A stretch of 64,000 bases of DNA from an uncultured Paracoccaceae bacterium (lineage in GTDB: Bacteria > Pseudomonadota > Alphaproteobacteria > Rhodobacterales > Rhodobacteraceae): the NCBI GenBank assembly GCA_947500055.1, contig CANMQO010000005.1:286314-350313 (forward strand), in the 5' to 3' direction. This document shows, piece after piece, positions 61,010 to 64,000 of the stretch; position 1 is the stretch's first letter; every line of letters starts with the position of its first letter. The notes beneath the pieces are model-generated. The model searched no databases, was not told the origin of the DNA, and saw nothing but the letters and a program-made list of their open reading frames with translations. Position numbers and translations under genes: made by a program.

Positions 61010-61678
61010 TCAATGCCCGATAAGTGCGGCGTAAAGCCCAAACGCGCCCACACAAACGAGGCTGAGTGCCCAGATGGTATCCAGATTGAACCAGGTTTTT
61101 GACAGAAATCTGAGGCCAAGCCATATGTAGATTGCCACCGCGATGACCCCACCCGCCATCGTCATTGAAACCGTATGAACCGCCGCAACCAGGAAGGCGG
61201 TTGTGACGTTGTTCCCCATGAGCACCTGTGCCGCCGCATGGCCTGTTTCATCAGCCCCGATTGCGCAAATCCCCAGGAATATCGGAAGCAGCATGAGCCC
61301 GGCGCCGTGGGCCATCGCCGCCAGAAATGACCAAAGCGCGAGACGGGCAGGGTGCACGCGTGCCAGAAACCTTGGATGTCGGCGATTGATCAACAGGTAA
61401 ATGCCCATCGCGATGACCAAAAGGCCCGCGACCACACGGATCTCGACTTCCCACTGGATCAGGACAGTCATGAGCGAGAACGGAAGCAGGATGCCGATCA
61501 TCGCCAGAAAATGCCCGACAGCCAGCATGGCCAGGGCTTTGGGCATGGCACTGTGCTTGCGCTCCATCAATGCCGCCGACACGGCAAGTGGCCAGCCCAT
61601 ACCGGGATTGATGCCGTGGTACAGGCCAGAAAAAATGACAGCCCACCAAAGGGCTGTCACTGTTGTCATGTCGCCCAT
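61010..61678 (-). CDS. Membrane protein of unknown function next to mtoX-like gene
   Basis: This 222-residue protein has about six membrane helices, starting WWAVIFSGLYHGINPGMGWP and including AVGHFLAMIGILLPFSLM, AMAHGAGLMLLPIFLGI and HTVSMTMAGGVIAVAIYIWLG. The conserved histidines in each helix (YHGINP, VGHF, AHGAGLM, HTVSM) suggest metal or haem handling, or transport. I do not recognise the family with certainty. It begins three bases after the preceding stop in the same direction, so it is coupled to the methanethiol oxidase-like gene. Confidence 0.6.
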   Translation of the reverse strand: MGDMTTVTALWWAVIFSGLYHGINPGMGWPLAVSAALMERKHSAMPKALAMLAVGHFLAMIGILLPFSLMTVLIQWEVEIRVVAGLLVIAMGIYLLINRRHPRFLARVHPARLALWSFLAAMAHGAGLMLLPIFLGICAIGADETGHAAAQVLMGNNVTTAFLVAAVHTVSMTMAGGVIAVAIYIWLGLRFLSKTWFNLDTIWALSLVCVGAFGLYAALIGH

Positions 61679-61681
61679 GAT

Positions 61682-63082
61682 TTAGACGGACGGGTAGCAG
61701 AAGCTGTCTGTGGAACAGTCCCCGCCTTCCAGCCTGATCTGGTGTGAACGCAGGCCTTTCGGGAAATCGACATAGAAATCCTTGTTCAGGGTCAGCCCGC
61801 CGTTTTCGCCCACATCAGCCATGACCATCTGTCCGCCCTCATCATCCGGATAGAACTGATCATCCCATGTGGAATAAAGCGAATTGGTCCAGTAAACGCG
61901 TTTGCCATCACGGCTGATTTCCACCATTTGCGGGCCAAAGGCGAAATCCTTGCCGTTGGGGTGCTTGGTACCACGGGCGATGCCACCCAGTTCGACCTTG
62001 CCCGCCAGAACGGGGTTCATCGGGTCAGAAACATCATATTGATGCATTTCGCCCAATCCCCAGCAGGCCACATAAAGGTATTTGTCATCAAGGCTCAGGT
62101 CGATATCCGTGACAAGCGGCGGAACGGCCTCGAACCCTTGCAGCAATGGTGGCAGGTTCTCTGGCTTTTCAGGGCGCGGGTCAATCGTGATGGTTTTCTT
62201 GGACTGCCAGACGCCATCATCATCGCGCCACCAGGTAAAGATCGCGCCTTGCAGATTGGTCGTATCCACAACAACACCGCAGAAACCATAGGATTTGGTG
62301 GGGTCATGGGCGGGGCGAATTTCCAGCGCCATCTGGTAATTCTCACCAAAATCCATCGTCTGGATGTTCTTGCGGGCGCGTAGGTTCCAGAAATGGATCG
62401 AATGGCCGTATTTGTTGCTTAACAGATCTTCGGGGACGATGCCGTTTTCGAACTGCGGCGGCAGACCCCATTCGGAACTGACCATGTAATCCTGCGGCAG
62501 GTTCCACCAGAAATCATAATGCTTGTCCTGCTTGCCGCGGTCCATCTCGTATTGGCCGATAATCTCGAAGGTCTCGCAATCCATGATGAAAATGCCGGGA
62601 GGGCCGTCTGTGCCATCCTCACCGCCGCCACCAAGGCAGGACACATAGATGCCTTCGGGGCCGCAATGGATCGTGTGCGGGCGCGAATATCCTGTCTTTG
62701 CAAACAGTTCTTCCGGCTCAATTGTCTTGTGGATTTTTGCCTTCAGGGGTTCCTTCACATCGATCACATAGATGCGCGAAGACCGGATGCCCGGCACGAT
62801 CAGATAGCGGCGTTCCAGAAACGCGTGACCGGTCAGCGGTGACAATGAGGACGAACAGGCGTTCCAGCCAAAGTGATGGAATTCGTCACCTTTGTTGGGG
62901 ACGATAACCTGATGGACGATCTGACCATAGGTCTCTGATCCGGGTTTGACGTCGACAACTGCGATGCCATCCGATTGCGACCCATCGGGGCTGAGCATGA
63001 CGGTAAATGCATAGTTTTCGACCGGCGCCTGCATCGCCAGTTTTGGCGACGCATGGAATGTTGGGTCAGGTCTGAGATTCAT
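61682..63082 (-). CDS. mtoX: Selenium-binding protein / methanethiol oxidase family (SBP56, MtoX-like)
   Basis: This 466-residue protein matches the SBP56 family, whose bacterial members include methanethiol oxidase (methanethiol to formaldehyde, sulfide and hydrogen peroxide). Family motifs are VPNKGDEFHHFGWNACSSS, with the conserved HHFGWNAC, then SRPHTIHCGPEGIYVSCLG, SSEWGLP, YGHSIHFWNL and the C-terminal RSHQIRLEGGDCSTD (key residues H-Q-x-R-L-E-G-G-D). The histidines and cysteines probably hold copper. No twin-arginine signal is visible at the N-terminus. It is co-transcribed with a membrane protein and followed upstream by an IclR regulator. Confidence 0.85.
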   Translation of the reverse strand: MNLRPDPTFHASPKLAMQAPVENYAFTVMLSPDGSQSDGIAVVDVKPGSETYGQIVHQVIVPNKGDEFHHFGWNACSSSLSPLTGHAFLERRYLIVPGIRSSRIYVIDVKEPLKAKIHKTIEPEELFAKTGYSRPHTIHCGPEGIYVSCLGGGGEDGTDGPPGIFIMDCETFEIIGQYEMDRGKQDKHYDFWWNLPQDYMVSSEWGLPPQFENGIVPEDLLSNKYGHSIHFWNLRARKNIQTMDFGENYQMALEIRPAHDPTKSYGFCGVVVDTTNLQGAIFTWWRDDDGVWQSKKTITIDPRPEKPENLPPLLQGFEAVPPLVTDIDLSLDDKYLYVACWGLGEMHQYDVSDPMNPVLAGKVELGGIARGTKHPNGKDFAFGPQMVEISRDGKRVYWTNSLYSTWDDQFYPDDEGGQMVMADVGENGGLTLNKDFYVDFPKGLRSHQIRLEGGDCSTDSFCYPSV

Positions 63083-63154
63083 GTTGTTCCTCCTTGTTGT
63101 GAAATGCGCCCCGTTTCGGGATCATAATTTTTTGGCCGCTAGACGTTCGGATTT

Positions 63155-63913
63155 TCAGATATCTGCGACATTGCATAGCTGGATGGCGCCGCTGACTTTC
63201 TCCGACAGCACCTTTAGCTTTTCGCCGATTTCCATCCGGTATTCCGTGCCAAACCGGCGGATGGGTCCAACCGCACCGATGCTGAATGTGGCACCGATAT
63301 TGGCCACCGAAACAGGTGCCGCGACACTGGCGATACCGATGTCGATCTCCTGATCACAATCGGCAAACCCCCGTTTGACGATCTCTTCAAACTCGCGTCG
63401 CAAATCGGCTTCGGTGGTTTTTGTATGCTCAGTATACTCCTTGAGACTGCCCGACAGAATTTCATTCTGGAAAGCAGGCTCTGCGAATGCCGCAATCGCC
63501 TTGGAGCAAGAACACGCATGCATGGGCCGCACCCCAAGGCCCGGGTGAATAAAGGCCCGGGCGGGGTCATCCGGCGTTTCAATGTGGATTATTTCGACCT
63601 TGCTGTTCCGGAACCGGGCGAGAAAGACAGTTTCGTTGAAATTCGTCGCCGCTGTACGCATCAAAGGTGCTGCACATCGCCGCACATCGACATCCGACTT
63701 GCCAAGCAATGCGATCCGGATCATCCGCTCACCGATGACATATTTGCCGTCCCCGGACGGTTCATCAATCAGCTTTTGTTCAACAAGACCCTGCACAAGC
63801 CGGTAGCATGTGGGTTTGGGCAATCCGGCCGCCCGCTGTATTTCGGCCACGGAAACGGGTCGCCCCGCAACGGCGATTATTTCCAGCAGGTTGATCATTC
63901 GTGCAAGATGCAT
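63155..63913 (-). CDS. IclR-family regulator
   Basis: This protein of about 252 residues has the IclR winged helix (MINLLEIIAVAGRPVSVAEI, then GLPKPTCYRLVQGLVEQKLI) and the GAF-like IclR effector domain (SDVDVRRCAAPLMRTA, ACSCSKAIAAF, KRGFADCDQEID, GAVGPIRRFG). The conserved serine-cysteine region around HACSCSKA is part of the effector pocket. The ATG at 63913 is preferred; a TTG at 63952 would add 13 residues. It lies 72 bases upstream of the mtoX-like gene in the same direction and faces another gene beyond the right edge, which may be its target. Confidence 0.9.
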   Translation of the reverse strand: MHLARMINLLEIIAVAGRPVSVAEIQRAAGLPKPTCYRLVQGLVEQKLIDEPSGDGKYVIGERMIRIALLGKSDVDVRRCAAPLMRTAATNFNETVFLARFRNSKVEIIHIETPDDPARAFIHPGLGVRPMHACSCSKAIAAFAEPAFQNEILSGSLKEYTEHTKTTEADLRREFEEIVKRGFADCDQEIDIGIASVAAPVSVANIGATFSIGAVGPIRRFGTEYRMEIGEKLKVLSEKVSGAIQLCNVADI

Positions 63914-64000
63914 GTTGACGGGAATCTCTCGATTTGTGAGACATGTTATCAAATAATGAGAATCTTTTGCGTTAAGGCAAGCAATTTTTGTGGAGGAATG
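63914..64000 (+). other. Promoter region of a gene cut off at the right edge
   Basis: The last bases read GGAGGAATG, with the ATG at 63998-64000. The ribosome-binding site is unusually close to it, but it suggests a divergent gene begins here. Nothing can be said about its product. Confidence 0.35.

Noticed and set aside
13..64000. Search for CRISPR arrays, insertion sequences, integrases and phage attachment sites
   Set aside because: No short regularly spaced repeats, transposase-like genes, terminal inverted repeats or tRNA-end duplications were seen. The only tandem repeats are coding (VWA and RTX).

Overview
The window looks like a chromosomal segment of a marine alphaproteobacterium of the Rhodobacterales (Roseobacter group). 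The signs are an NDUFS4-type complex I accessory subunit, an NavAb-like bacterial sodium channel, homologues of the gene transfer agent (GTA) head-spike proteins, a YjbH/YjbF exopolysaccharide (EPS) locus, CtrA-type TTAA-N7-TTAA boxes and ectoine-type transport genes. No rRNA, insertion sequence, integrase or CRISPR array was seen. The species cannot be named from this sequence.

Layout. 1-6.8 kb: end of an M29 aminopeptidase gene, complex I subunit, sodium channel, tRNA-Arg(TCT), a decayed small gene, a Nudix hydrolase, an MscS channel with an unknown partner, a DUF202 protein and two small exported proteins. 6.9-21 kb: an EPS locus (priming sugar transferase, YjbH, YjbF, tyrosine autokinase, flippase, polymerase, three glycosyltransferases, two acyltransferases). 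Inserted in its first operon are homologues of the GTA head-spike genes ghsA and ghsB. 21-24.4 kb: a membrane-stress operon (TetR, PspA, YiaA-like, PlsC, CdsA) with three copies of one TetR-type operator. 24.5-33.4 kb: three membrane proteins with a divergent TetR, a von Willebrand A protein with tandem 88-residue repeats, a secreted serralysin-type RTX protease and a small exported protein.

33.4-46.1 kb is the most unusual part. It is a compact divergent sugar-salvage locus. Leftward run an MtnK-like kinase, an MtnA-like isomerase, a fused class II aldolase/short-chain dehydrogenase and a SorC regulator, all translationally coupled. Rightward run a ribose-type ABC transporter, an RbsD/FucU mutarotase, a transketolase split in two, and a RuBisCO-like protein. 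The inferred substrate is a 5-modified pentose such as 5-methylthioribose or 5-deoxyribose, with an aldolase route to DHAP plus an aldehyde, and a possible second route through the RuBisCO-like protein and transketolase.

46.1-52.1 kb: an Lrp/AsnC regulator divergent from an EhuBCDA-type (ectoine/hydroxyectoine) ABC transporter, followed by an EutD-like M24 protein that lacks most of the usual metal ligands and an EutA-like protein. Converging on it are DUF2269, an SDR-DoxX fusion, a diaminopropionate ammonia-lyase-like enzyme and an M20 amidohydrolase, the last two possibly part of diamino-acid breakdown. 56.4-60.9 kb: a GcvT/FAD oxidoreductase divergent from a GntR regulator and an intact M24 peptidase, with two matching palindromic operators between them. 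61-64 kb: a membrane protein, a selenium-binding-protein/methanethiol-oxidase family enzyme and an IclR regulator.

All functions are assigned by recognising motifs and families by eye. No database search was run.
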